Below are positions 9,760 through 19,921 of a stretch of DNA of 57,093 nucleotides, one piece after another. The DNA comes from an uncultured Prevotellaceae bacterium (lineage in GTDB: Bacteria > Bacteroidota > Bacteroidia > Bacteroidales > Bacteroidaceae). Under the pieces are notes generated by a model that did no database searches, was not told the DNA's origin, and saw only the letters and a list, made by a program, of their open reading frames with translations. Made by a program: the position numbers and the translations under genes. Every line of letters starts with the position of its first letter. Position 1 is the first letter of the stretch. The stretch is taken from contig CAMNJY010000002.1 in the NCBI GenBank assembly GCA_946541745.1, positions 1 to 57,093 on the forward strand. The letters run 5' to 3'.

Positions 9760-10650
9760 GTGAAACTGAGTATTATCATACCCGTTTACCGTGTGGAGAC
9801 CACCCTCGACCGCTGCGTGGAAAGCGTAGTGAGCCAGGATTTCGACGACTTTGAACTGCTACTCGTTGATGACGGTTCACCTGACGGCTGCCCGCAAATG
9901 TGTGACCGATGGGCGGCCAGCGACCATCGCATCAGCGTGATACACAAGCCCAACGGCGGACTGAGTGACGCGCGCAACGCAGGGCTGGAACGTGCTACGG
10001 GTGAGTTTGTGACCTTCATTGACAGTGACGACTACATAGGTCCTGGCACACTGACGGCTGTGATAAGCCGCATGGGCAACAACGACCTGGTGGAATACCC
10101 CATTTGGCAACACTACGACAACAGACGCCGTCAGCACTTGCTAAACCTGGAGAACCGGCAATGGGACAATGTGACCGACTACTGGCTGGGATGTCAGGCT
10201 TATCTGCACACCTACGCAGCCAACAAGGTCTACCGACGGTGGCTGTTCAGCGACGTCAGGTTTCCCAAAGGGCGCGTCTTTGAGGATGCGTGGACGCTGC
10301 CACTGCTACTGAAGAAGCGGCCCAAAGTGGCCACCGTCAGCGAAGGGTGTTACTACTACAGCGACAACCCGAACGGCATCACAGCCAAGGCCAACGGCAC
10401 CGAACTGGCGCAACTGCTCGAGGCACACCTCACGGCACAGATGCCCATGGACGACCTCTACTACCTGCACCTGCTGAACCTTCAGATGGATGTTTGCCGC
10501 CTTACAGGCTGTTACCCTCAACTGCAGGCGAGACGTGTCAGACCTGTCGGAAACATTAAAATGAAACTTAAGGCCATGATGGTCAACTTTATAGGAATCA
10601 AAGGAATATGCACACTCAACAAAGCGACCTACAAGTTCAGCCACTGGTGA
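9760..10650 (+). CDS. Glycosyltransferase family 2
   Basis: VKLSIIIPVYRVETTLDRCVESV...DDGSPDGC...GGLSDARNAGL; GTG start at 9760 preferred because a -7 box occupies 9748-9755. Confidence 0.85.
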   Translation: MKLSIIIPVYRVETTLDRCVESVVSQDFDDFELLLVDDGSPDGCPQMCDRWAASDHRISVIHKPNGGLSDARNAGLERATGEFVTFIDSDDYIGPGTLTAVISRMGNNDLVEYPIWQHYDNRRRQHLLNLENRQWDNVTDYWLGCQAYLHTYAANKVYRRWLFSDVRFPKGRVFEDAWTLPLLLKKRPKVATVSEGCYYYSDNPNGITAKANGTELAQLLEAHLTAQMPMDDLYYLHLLNLQMDVCRLTGCYPQLQARRVRPVGNIKMKLKAMMVNFIGIKGICTLNKATYKFSHW

Positions 10651-11597
10651 CATTCATCGTCACATACTACAATCTGCCTGTAGACATGCTTCGCAAGTGT
10701 CTGGAAAGCATCACGGCGCTTTCTCTCAGCCGCAGCGAACATCAGATCATTGTCATCGACGACGGGTCGGACGAGAGCCCACTCAGCCAGTTAGAGCAGT
10801 TTGTGGACGACATCATCTACATACGCCAACACAACGGAGGACTCAGCACTGCCCGCAACAGGGCACTGATGATGGCCGAAGGGCAGTATATACAGTTTGT
10901 GGACGCTGACGACTACTTGCTACAGACCCCCTACGAGCACTGTCTGGACCTGGCCAGGTACCAGCGGTCGGACGTCGTCATGTTTGACATGACCAGCGAC
11001 GAAGAGCAAGTGGCGGTGGCAGACTTCAACACGGCCGACTTGGAAAGCGGCACAGAATACCTGGCTCACAACAACCTGCATGCTACCGCCTGCGGCTACT
11101 TGTTCAGGCGAAACATATTAGGCACACTGAGATTCACCCCCGGCATCTACCACGAAGACGAAGAGTTCACTCCACAACTGCTGTTAAGGGCGGAAACCGT
11201 CAGTAGCACCGATGCACAGGCCTACTACTACCGGCAACGCCCACACTCCATCACCAACGAGAAAGACAAGAAGCGCGTATTAAAAAGGCTGGAAGACTGC
11301 CATCAGGTCATCGTCAAGCTGAACCGCATTGCCGACACGATGCCGACCGACGAGCGGAATGCACTGGGACGGAGAGTGGCTCAACTGACCATGGACTATA
11401 TTTACAACATCATCACTCAGACACGCAGCAGGCACTTACTCGACCGGAAACTTGAGGAACTGCGAAGAGAGGGGCTATTCCCCCTACCCGACCGTGAATA
11501 CACTACCAAGTACAAATGGTTCAGACGGCTGACAAACAGCAGCATAGGACTTTCGCTGCTCATGAACATGCTGCCAATGATCAACAACGAAAAATGA
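10608..11597 (+). CDS. Glycosyltransferase family 2
   Basis: VTFIVTYYNLPVDMLRKCLESI...IDDGSDESP...GGLSTARNRAL. Confidence 0.85.
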   Translation: MHTQQSDLQVQPLVTFIVTYYNLPVDMLRKCLESITALSLSRSEHQIIVIDDGSDESPLSQLEQFVDDIIYIRQHNGGLSTARNRALMMAEGQYIQFVDADDYLLQTPYEHCLDLARYQRSDVVMFDMTSDEEQVAVADFNTADLESGTEYLAHNNLHATACGYLFRRNILGTLRFTPGIYHEDEEFTPQLLLRAETVSSTDAQAYYYRQRPHSITNEKDKKRVLKRLEDCHQVIVKLNRIADTMPTDERNALGRRVAQLTMDYIYNIITQTRSRHLLDRKLEELRREGLFPLPDREYTTKYKWFRRLTNSSIGLSLLMNMLPMINNEK

Positions 11598-12688
11598 AAA
11601 TACTACTACTCGGAGAATACAGCAATGTACACGCCACACTGGCCAAGGCACTCAGACTGAGGGGCCATGAAGTAACGGTCGTGTCAAATGGTGACTTCTG
11701 GAAAGACTATCCGCGCGACATCGACGTCAGCCGACCAAAAGGGGCGTTCGGCGGTGTACGCCTGTTAACACGCATTTACGCATTGCTACCCAAACTGAAA
11801 GGCTACGATGTAGTGCAACTCATCAATCCCCTCTTCTTTGAGCTGAAGGCCGAACGCCTGGCTCCCATCTACCGCTACCTCAGGCATCACAACCGCCATG
11901 TGGTACTTGGTGGCTTTGGAATGGACTGGTACTGGGTACACACCTGTACTGTGGACAAACCGCTGAGATACAGCGACTTCAACATTGGCTCAACAGTGCG
12001 CACCGACCCGCCGGCTGTGCGTGAGCAGCGCGACTGGATAGGTACTGCCAAAGAGCGACTCAACAAGATGATAGCTGCCGACTGCGATGCCATCGTTACA
12101 GGACTCTATGAATACGACGTGTGCTATAGGCAATATTTTCCCGAAAAGACACACTTCATCCCCTTCCCCATAGAACCGGCAGAGGAGTACTGCACCACTC
12201 AGTGCAAGCGGTCGAAGGTGACCGTCTTCATTGGTATCAACCGTGAGCGGTCGGCCTATAAAGGCACAGACATCATGCTGCAGGCAGCCCTTGACCTGCG
12301 AAGTCGCTATGCCCACCGCATGAAACTCAACATTGCCGAATCGGTGCCCTACGAGGAGTACTGCCGGCTGATGGAGGGTTCTGACGCCATTCTCGACCAG
12401 CTATACTCCTACACACCGTCCATGAACCCTCTACAAGCCATGTCGCGAGGCATCATCTGCATTGGAGGAGGAGAGCCGGAAAACTATGCCATACTCAACG
12501 AAAAAGAGCTGCACCCCATTATCAACGTGCAGCCCTCATACGAGAGTGTCTATCATAAGCTGGAACAGTTCATACTTCATCCCGAACTCATACCAAGCCT
12601 GAAATATCAGAGCGTAGAGTATGTCAGGCGCCACCATGACTACCTCAAAGTGGCAAGGAGCTACGAGCAACTGTACAGCTCACTCTAA
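11594..12688 (+). CDS. Glycosyltransferase, GT-B type (GT4-like)
   Basis: Start MKILLLGEYSNVHATLAKALRLRGHEVTVVSNG; GT-B-like C-terminus. Confidence 0.75.
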   Translation: MKILLLGEYSNVHATLAKALRLRGHEVTVVSNGDFWKDYPRDIDVSRPKGAFGGVRLLTRIYALLPKLKGYDVVQLINPLFFELKAERLAPIYRYLRHHNRHVVLGGFGMDWYWVHTCTVDKPLRYSDFNIGSTVRTDPPAVREQRDWIGTAKERLNKMIAADCDAIVTGLYEYDVCYRQYFPEKTHFIPFPIEPAEEYCTTQCKRSKVTVFIGINRERSAYKGTDIMLQAALDLRSRYAHRMKLNIAESVPYEEYCRLMEGSDAILDQLYSYTPSMNPLQAMSRGIICIGGGEPENYAILNEKELHPIINVQPSYESVYHKLEQFILHPELIPSLKYQSVEYVRRHHDYLKVARSYEQLYSSL

Positions 12689-12694
12689 ACCCTG

Positions 12695-13078
12695 TTACTT
12701 CTTCTCCACCATGGTGCCCTCAATGTAGAGGCGCGTCATTTCTACCTTGCCATTGGTACGCACGGTGATGGACTTCTTGAAGTGACCGGGGAACTTGCCT
12801 GTACCGTTGTAGGTCACTTTGATCTCGCCCTTCTTACCCGGCTCGATGGGAGCCTTGGTGTATTCGGGCACCGTGCATCCGCATGAAGCCACGGCCTGAT
12901 TGATGACAAGGGGCTTGTCGCCAGTGTTAGTGAACGTGAAAGTGCAGTTGACGACGGGCGATGCTTCTGAAAAAGTACCGAAATCATGAACCAACTTTTC
13001 AAACTTGATTTCAGCCTGAGCTGAAACACTCACCACGCTGCTGGCAAACATCAATGCTAAGAGTAAAATCTTTTTCAT
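12695..13078 (-). CDS. DUF1573-family secreted protein
   Basis: Signal peptide, HDFGTFSEASPVVNCTFTFTNTGDKPLVI...SCGCTVPEYTKAPI. Confidence 0.85.
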   Translation of the reverse strand: MKKILLLALMFASSVVSVSAQAEIKFEKLVHDFGTFSEASPVVNCTFTFTNTGDKPLVINQAVASCGCTVPEYTKAPIEPGKKGEIKVTYNGTGKFPGHFKKSITVRTNGKVEMTRLYIEGTMVEKK

Positions 13079-13233
13079 AATCGTTTTATTTAATTTTTTG
13101 TCGTTCTTTGACGGCAAAGTTATAAAAAAGTTAGGAGTTTGGAGCCTTTAACGGCAAGTTTTTTGTTTTAGTTAGATGTTCAGACAGGCAAATTAGCGGT
13201 TGTTAACATTTAAGGCGCACTTTTATACAGATT

Positions 13234-13286
13234 GAGCCTCGTTTGCTTGCAGATGGGGCTAACCAAACTGCCGGCAAACGAGGCTC
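13234..13286. terminator. 13-bp inverted repeat downstream of the EF-G-like gene
   Basis: GAGCCTCGTTTGC ... GCAAACGAGGCTC exact inverted repeat with 27-nt loop; no strong T-run. Confidence 0.45.
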
Positions 13287-13310
13287 ATAATTGTTGGTGA
13301 GGAACTCTTG

Positions 13311-15470
13311 TTAGTCTTCGTCCTTCATCTCAGCCTCATGCTGCTTGATAAGCTCCTGCTGGATGTCATTGGGCACGAGTTCATAGCTGGCAAACGAGGT
13401 GGTGAACGATGCACGGCCACCCGTAAGCGAACTGAGGGCTATACTGTAGCTGGCCAGCTCTTTCAGAGGTATCTTGGCCGAGAGCTTCTGATACCCGGCC
13501 TCGGAATCCATACCCATAATGATAGCACGACGTCCCTGAAGGTCACTCATGACATCGCCCATATAGTCGGCGGGTACCAGTACTTCAAGGTCGTAAATAG
13601 GCTCAAGCACCTTGGGGCCAGCTTCCTTGAAGGCTGCACTGAAAGCATTGCGGGCAGCCAGCATGAACGAGAGCTCGTTGCTGTCGACGGGGTGCATCTT
13701 GCCGTCATAAACGATGACACGTACATCACGGGCATAAGAACCGGTAAGAGGCCCTTGCTCCATACGCTCCATGACACCTTTCAGAATAGCAGGCATAAAG
13801 CGCATGTCGATAGCTCCACCCACGACGCTGTTGATGAACACGAGCTTACCGCCCCACTCCAAATCTTTCTCTTCCTTCGACTTAATGTTCATCTTGAACT
13901 CCTGACCGTTGATGGTAAAGCTGGTGGGGTCAGGCATGCCCTCGCTATAAGGCTCCACTATGAGATGGACCTCACCGAACTGTCCGGCACCACCCGACTG
14001 CTTCTTGTGACGATAGTCAGCGCGTGCCATCTTGGTGATGGTCTCACGGTAAGGAATCTTTGGCTCCTGATACTCTATCTGAATCTTCTCGTTGTTCTCC
14101 ATACGCCACTTCAAGGTGCGTAGGTGGAACTCACCTTGGCCGTGGACAATAATCTGGCGCAACTCCTTAGACTGCTCCACAACCCAGGTGGGGTCTTCCT
14201 GACGCATCTTCTGCAAGGCTGCCATCATCTTCTCGGTCTCGGCCTCATTGACGGCCTTAATGGCACGCGAGAACTTAGAGTTGGGATATTTGATGAAGTC
14301 GAAACGGTTATCACAATCCTTACTGTTCAGCGTGTTGCCCGTCTTGACGTCCTTCAGCTTCACAGTGCAACCTATGTCGCCGGCTACGAGCTGGTCAACA
14401 GCTATACGGTTGGCACCGGCACAAGCATAGAGCGTACCCATGCGCTCTTTGGAACCGCGATCCGCGTTGGTAAGGTCGTCGCCGCTCTTGACAACGCCGC
14501 TCATCACCTTGAAATAACTGACCTCGCCGATATGAGGCTCAACACCAGTCTTGAAGAAATACAACGAAGTCGGAGCAGAACTGTCGGCAGGCACGTCCTG
14601 ACCGGCGGCATTCTGAACAACAGGCATCTCGCTGACAAAGGGAACAACGTTGCCAAGGAACTCCATCAAGCGGCGAACACCCATATCGCGACCAGCACAA
14701 ACACAGAACACGGGGAAGATAGAACGTGTGACAAGACCCTTGCGAATACCTTCACGCATCTCGTCCTCGCTGAGATCTTCCGTATCGAAGAACTTCTCCA
14801 TCAGCGTGTCATCGCCAGCAGCAGCGGCCTCCACAAGGGCTGCCTTCATCTCCTTGGCTTTCTCCAACTGGTCAGCAGGTATATCCTCAATAATGGGAGC
14901 GCCACCTTCGGGCTTCCATGAGTACTTCTTCATGAGCAGCACGTCGATGACTGCATTGAAGCCTGCACCAGTGGCAATAGGATACTGCACGGGAACGCAG
15001 TTAGGACCATAAATCTCGCGGAGCTGACCAAGAATCTGGTCAAAGTCGCAGTTGTCGCGGTCGAGCTGGTTGACGAGGAAGATAACTGGCTTGCCCAACT
15101 TCTCAGTGTTGCGGAAGGCGTTCATAGTGCCCACCTCAGGGCCATACTGGCCATTAACAAGCAGCAGGGCCTGGTCAGTTACGTTCAAGGCCGTAATGGC
15201 ACCACCCACAAAGTCGTCACTGCCCGGACAGTCAATAATGTTGAGCTTCTTGCCAAGCCATTCTACATGGAAAACGGTAGAGAACACCGAATAACCATAC
15301 TCCTGCTCCACGGGGAAGTAGTCGCTCATGGTGTTTTTGCCCTCTACGGTGCCACGCCGTTTGATGATGCCAGCTTCGTAAACCATTGCTTCGGCAAGAG
15401 TGGTCTTGCCGCTACCCGCACTGCCAATGAGTGCAATGTTTTTGATCTCGTTTGTCTGATATACCTTCAT
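13311..15470 (-). CDS. Elongation factor G-like protein (EF-G2 type)
   Basis: 719 aa, EF-G domain order; GSAGSGKTT P-loop, but DCPGSDDF instead of DTPGHVDF and NQLD instead of NKxD. Confidence 0.9.
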   Translation of the reverse strand: MKVYQTNEIKNIALIGSAGSGKTTLAEAMVYEAGIIKRRGTVEGKNTMSDYFPVEQEYGYSVFSTVFHVEWLGKKLNIIDCPGSDDFVGGAITALNVTDQALLLVNGQYGPEVGTMNAFRNTEKLGKPVIFLVNQLDRDNCDFDQILGQLREIYGPNCVPVQYPIATGAGFNAVIDVLLMKKYSWKPEGGAPIIEDIPADQLEKAKEMKAALVEAAAAGDDTLMEKFFDTEDLSEDEMREGIRKGLVTRSIFPVFCVCAGRDMGVRRLMEFLGNVVPFVSEMPVVQNAAGQDVPADSSAPTSLYFFKTGVEPHIGEVSYFKVMSGVVKSGDDLTNADRGSKERMGTLYACAGANRIAVDQLVAGDIGCTVKLKDVKTGNTLNSKDCDNRFDFIKYPNSKFSRAIKAVNEAETEKMMAALQKMRQEDPTWVVEQSKELRQIIVHGQGEFHLRTLKWRMENNEKIQIEYQEPKIPYRETITKMARADYRHKKQSGGAGQFGEVHLIVEPYSEGMPDPTSFTINGQEFKMNIKSKEEKDLEWGGKLVFINSVVGGAIDMRFMPAILKGVMERMEQGPLTGSYARDVRVIVYDGKMHPVDSNELSFMLAARNAFSAAFKEAGPKVLEPIYDLEVLVPADYMGDVMSDLQGRRAIIMGMDSEAGYQKLSAKIPLKELASYSIALSSLTGGRASFTTSFASYELVPNDIQQELIKQHEAEMKDED

Positions 15471-15598
15471 ATCGTTTTAAGTTTTTATGATAAATATTGG
15501 TGTTTTGCTCAAAATCGACGCCGAAATTAGTTATTTTTTTTGAAAACACCAAAAAATTCTTTCAAATATTAAACAATATTAGTACTTTTGCAGTCAAA

Positions 15599-16732
15599 AT
15601 GGCAGGAATCTACATACATATACCGTTTTGCAAGAGCCGTTGTACCTATTGCGCTTTCTACTCTACCACACGCACTGAACTGCGCCAGCGGTATGTTGAT
15701 GCTGTGTGCAAGGAGATGACCCAGCGCGCGTCCGAGAATGGCCAATCAGCAAAGAGTCTTGTGAACACCATCTACCTTGGAGGCGGTACGCCAAGTCAGC
15801 TGGCCCCCGGCCAGGTGGAACAGCTCCTTACCAAGCTACGGGAAACATGGGACGTTGACCAGGGAGCAGAAATAACCATGGAGATGAACCCTGATGACGT
15901 GACTTATGAATATGCTGCCCAACTTGTCAATATGGGTGTGAACCGTGTGTCAATGGGAGCACAGACTTTTGACGACCAGCGGCTGAAATTCGTTAACCGT
16001 CGTCACACAGCAGTCCAAGTGGCGCGTGCAGTCAATCATTTGCGCCGGGCGGGAATCTGCAACATCAGTATAGACCTGATGTACGGTTTCCCCTGTGAGA
16101 CACTCTCTGAGTGGCAATCTGACATTCTTGCAGCACTGGCACTGGACGTGGAACACTTGTCGGCTTACTGTCTGACCATTGAAGAGGGTACTCCGCTCTA
16201 TGAGACATTACGGAAGGGAGAAAATGAGAAAATGAGGGACGGAGACGAAGAAGTGGAACGAGAGATGTACTACACGCTGAAGAACTTGTTGGAAGAAGCA
16301 GGCTATGAACACTACGAACTGTCGAACTTTGCAAGACCGGGATTCCGCTCACGCCACAACAACGGCTACTGGACCGGGCTACCCTATATTGGGTTGGGCG
16401 CAGCCGCTCACAGCTACGACGGCCGCACACGCCGATGTAATTCCGACAACATTGACACTTATATAAAAGGTGTAGAGTCAGGCCGTCTTGAATGGGAACA
16501 GGAAACGCTCGATGCCAACACCCGTTACAACGAGCATGTTATGTTGGCACTGCGCACCGTAGAGGGGTTGAACACCGGCACACTGACTGAGGACGAGCTG
16601 CACTATCTGATGCCCATTGCCCGCAAATATATAAGTTTAGGACTTTTAAGGCTGGAGGCAGGTAGGCTATGTCTGACCAGAGAAGGACTGTTTTTGAGCG
16701 ACATGGTTACAGCCGACCTCATGCGAGTTTAA
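15599..16732 (+). CDS. hemW: Radical SAM HemW (coproporphyrinogen oxidase-like)
   Basis: MAGIYIHIPFCKSRCTYCAFYS; GGGTPSQL; start at 15599. Confidence 0.92.
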   Translation: MAGIYIHIPFCKSRCTYCAFYSTTRTELRQRYVDAVCKEMTQRASENGQSAKSLVNTIYLGGGTPSQLAPGQVEQLLTKLRETWDVDQGAEITMEMNPDDVTYEYAAQLVNMGVNRVSMGAQTFDDQRLKFVNRRHTAVQVARAVNHLRRAGICNISIDLMYGFPCETLSEWQSDILAALALDVEHLSAYCLTIEEGTPLYETLRKGENEKMRDGDEEVEREMYYTLKNLLEEAGYEHYELSNFARPGFRSRHNNGYWTGLPYIGLGAAAHSYDGRTRRCNSDNIDTYIKGVESGRLEWEQETLDANTRYNEHVMLALRTVEGLNTGTLTEDELHYLMPIARKYISLGLLRLEAGRLCLTREGLFLSDMVTADLMRV

Positions 16733-16742
16733 GGAAGATATG

Positions 16743-18947
16743 TCAGGATGACAACTGATCAATCATAAGCCGTATTTCAACTGTACTTACCCCATGGGTA
16801 CGAAGCAAGACTGACTCGGTCGTCATAAACTCATGCTCGGCATCAAACTGAACACCCTCTTGGGCTGCATATTGTCTGAACAGTTTTGTAGCTAAGGCCA
16901 CATGCCTCTGGAACCAGTGACAGTAGGCTGCATTAAGCATGTCGTCAGGGGCAGGCCTGTCACTTTTTAGCAGCCGATCATAGATAGCAGTAGCCTGCTC
17001 GTAACGGCATACTTCTACAAGCGTCCAAGCCAGCACTCTACTGACATTATCATTATCAGGCATTTCATAGTTGAGTTTAAAGAGTGTTTTCAAAGCCTCG
17101 TCATGCCGTCCTAATTTTGTTAGGCAGACGGCCACATTGAGTTGATAGTTAAGACTGTCAGGGTGACGTTCTAACAGTCGGCAGTAAAGGTTCAACGACT
17201 GTTCGTATTCCTTTGAGGCAAAGAGAGTCCTGGCATAACCCGACCAAACTTTCTCATTCTCCGGATCGGCCTTAAGGGCGAGAGCATAGCACATAGCAGA
17301 AGTAAGGCCTGCGTTGACAGCATTATGGGTCTTTGCCAGCACACGACCGTTAAGCAGATAGAATCGTACATCGCGCAACTCCTGGCGATAATTTTGTAGT
17401 GTCAGCATAGCAGCGTTATAGGCTTCATGCTTCAGGAAGAATGCCACCACCTGATTGAACTTTTCCTCAAGTGCTGTATGCTGAAAGACAGGGCTGGCGA
17501 AAAAGGAGAAACGAGGCAGGCCAGTGGGGTCGAAGGGGTCACGGAAATATGGCCGCGAGGGGTAAACACGGTAAAAACGAAAAATGGTCTGCAGGTAAGA
17601 GCGGCGAATGAAGGCAGGCGAACGGAAATTGTCAGTACCTAACTCCGCTCCCACAAGCGTAGCCTCCCCCCGGTCCATCATATTCAGGAGGGATTCCGGC
17701 AGCCGGCTGACAGCCATCTCAAAGCCCAAAATGAAAGAGTACTTGTCGCTATCACAGAAAGGGCCGTTGTCGAGTAACATCTTGAGGAACTTACGCCCCC
17801 GTGTTTTACTGAGTATAGGACTCACGGCGGGATGTTGCGAGTAGAAAGGCACAAACCAGTTAGCAACCGTCTGGAAGAACGGGAATCGTTTCATCTGGGA
17901 GAAGCCACCAAAATAAATGTCAGACCCCTGTCGCTGCATATCTATCATGCGGCGCATGCTCTCTTCTAATTTTTCCATGCGCTGTTCCGACCGTTCGGGG
18001 TGAAGCACATCTTCCATGGGGTCATCCTCTATTTCCTCTATGCCGTTGTGAGTGATACGGATATTATTGTTTTTTATCAGTTCCGGCATGATTTCATGCT
18101 GGATAATACGCGTATCGCTCTCCGCCCGCAAGCAGTATATCATCTGCATCTGCAACTCTGTCAGTTCGTCGCGACACCGCTCGTCGCTCACTGCCTCGGC
18201 TATTAGTTCATGCACTTCAGTGTATAGCTGGGCAGCCTGGCTGTCTAATCCAAGCACCCACCCAACCAAGGCTCGCTGACGCACAGCCTCGTCGAGGGTC
18301 TGTTGATAGACACGCATCAGCAAACGGAACTTGTTGAAATCAAAGTAATTAATCAGCGACACAGTAATGGCACTGACTATCAGCTGTTGGTCTATCGTGG
18401 CTATAGTGGGCGATAAAACCATATCTTCAAATGCCTCCGTCACGCTGTCGTTCCATAGACGTGAAGTCCAGATATAGTCAAACACGTTAACCATCATGTT
18501 CTGATGAACCTCGTAAAGGGCTGACTGACGCGATTGGCGCGTATGTTCAGGTTCAAGGTCAAGCATAGCCATATCACTGACAAAACCCTCAAGGTCACGG
18601 TACAATCCTGATGGCGACCAGTTTTTACGCCCGCTGCGCGCATTAGTATAAGCCGTCTTGACATAAGTGGAAGAAGAGATGCCCCTGCGTATGGCAACAT
18701 TAGTCGTCAGCACGTATAACCGTCTGAGCAACTGTCCATAGAGCTGGGTACGCTGCGGATCATTGAAGCCTTTTTGCCAATAGTCAGTCATAAGGCCATA
18801 GTCTGACTTCAACTGCTCTAACTGTTCCAGGGCCTGAGGCTGTGTGGAGTATGTGTAAAGATAATTCTCAAGAAGCGTCAGTGCTTTGCTTAACTGCTGC
18901 TTGAAGATGCAGTCAATGACATTTTGCAACTCGGTGCTTATTTCCAT
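16743..18947 (-). CDS. Large TPR-containing protein of unknown function
   Basis: C-terminal TPR-like helices (EKVWSGYARTLFASKEYEQSLNLYCRLLERHPDSLNYQLNVAVCLTKLGRHDEALKTL). Confidence 0.75.
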   Translation of the reverse strand: MEISTELQNVIDCIFKQQLSKALTLLENYLYTYSTQPQALEQLEQLKSDYGLMTDYWQKGFNDPQRTQLYGQLLRRLYVLTTNVAIRRGISSSTYVKTAYTNARSGRKNWSPSGLYRDLEGFVSDMAMLDLEPEHTRQSRQSALYEVHQNMMVNVFDYIWTSRLWNDSVTEAFEDMVLSPTIATIDQQLIVSAITVSLINYFDFNKFRLLMRVYQQTLDEAVRQRALVGWVLGLDSQAAQLYTEVHELIAEAVSDERCRDELTELQMQMIYCLRAESDTRIIQHEIMPELIKNNNIRITHNGIEEIEDDPMEDVLHPERSEQRMEKLEESMRRMIDMQRQGSDIYFGGFSQMKRFPFFQTVANWFVPFYSQHPAVSPILSKTRGRKFLKMLLDNGPFCDSDKYSFILGFEMAVSRLPESLLNMMDRGEATLVGAELGTDNFRSPAFIRRSYLQTIFRFYRVYPSRPYFRDPFDPTGLPRFSFFASPVFQHTALEEKFNQVVAFFLKHEAYNAAMLTLQNYRQELRDVRFYLLNGRVLAKTHNAVNAGLTSAMCYALALKADPENEKVWSGYARTLFASKEYEQSLNLYCRLLERHPDSLNYQLNVAVCLTKLGRHDEALKTLFKLNYEMPDNDNVSRVLAWTLVEVCRYEQATAIYDRLLKSDRPAPDDMLNAAYCHWFQRHVALATKLFRQYAAQEGVQFDAEHEFMTTESVLLRTHGVSTVEIRLMIDQLSS

Positions 18948-18951
18948 AAAC

Positions 18952-19881
18952 TTATTGTTTAAGCCACTTCCTGGCACGTTCTATTTCTGAAGGGGACGGA
19001 GCAGATATACGGGAAAACTGGATATCACGAGGCAACGAGTCGGCCTGACTGGCATTTATCTTGCAGTATTTTACTATACAGTCACGATAACGTCCTACTC
19101 CATATCGCTTCAGTGAATCGCAAGCCAGATTATAGGCATTTTTGAGGACTTCTAACTGACGGTGCCGCACGGTGTCCTTGATTGCGTTTTCCCTGAATGC
19201 CATGACACCTAATTGAACTGGCAGACTGCGACTATCAAGGAGTAATTGGTGGTGCTGGAGACGAGCCACCGTAGCTTGAGGCTCTGACAACAGCACAGCG
19301 TCAATCTCATTGTTCTGCAGCATGTGAAGACGTATATGGACATCGTTCACCTGTATCCGAAAAAGGCGTTCGCTCTTCAGTTTGGCACTGTCGATGACTA
19401 CATCAGCCAACAAGTCAGTAGCAGAGTAGCGGGTCATGGCCAGCATCTTATCGTCCAACTGGTTAAGTTTGCGGATGCGGGCCATACGGTTGGAGTAGAG
19501 CTGCCAGTAGGCATTGGTCGAAGTGACATAAAGCAATGGCGTTCCCTTCTCAATCATCCGCTCGGCACGCACAAGGTCAGTCATGCACCCTTCTACACTG
19601 CCGCCTACAAGAGCCGTGTCGCAATCCATCTGGGCTGTGAACATCTTAAGGCGAATGTCAGCACCCAGCGAATCGAACAGATGGCATTCACGTGCCACGA
19701 ACAAGGGCAGACAGTCAATCGTAGGCATGACAGCTATCTTCAATGCTGCCGAATCCTCGCGCAGTAGCTGCATACGCCGCTTACTTGACTGGCGACGTTT
19801 CTCGCTTTCCGACTGGCCACAAGCCGCCACAAAGAGAACCGCCAACAGTAACGTTAAGAATTTTGGAAACATTCTGCCCAT
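18952..19881 (-). CDS. Lipoprotein resembling a SsuA/THI5-type substrate-binding protein
   Basis: Lipobox VAACG; LKIAVMPTIDCLPLFVARECHLFDSLGADIRL typical of periplasmic binding fold. Confidence 0.65.
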   Translation of the reverse strand: MGRMFPKFLTLLLAVLFVAACGQSESEKRRQSSKRRMQLLREDSAALKIAVMPTIDCLPLFVARECHLFDSLGADIRLKMFTAQMDCDTALVGGSVEGCMTDLVRAERMIEKGTPLLYVTSTNAYWQLYSNRMARIRKLNQLDDKMLAMTRYSATDLLADVVIDSAKLKSERLFRIQVNDVHIRLHMLQNNEIDAVLLSEPQATVARLQHHQLLLDSRSLPVQLGVMAFRENAIKDTVRHRQLEVLKNAYNLACDSLKRYGVGRYRDCIVKYCKINASQADSLPRDIQFSRISAPSPSEIERARKWLKQ

Positions 19882-19921
19882 AACTATCCGATTAGGCCAA
19901 AGAAATAATGCTCAATGGTTA

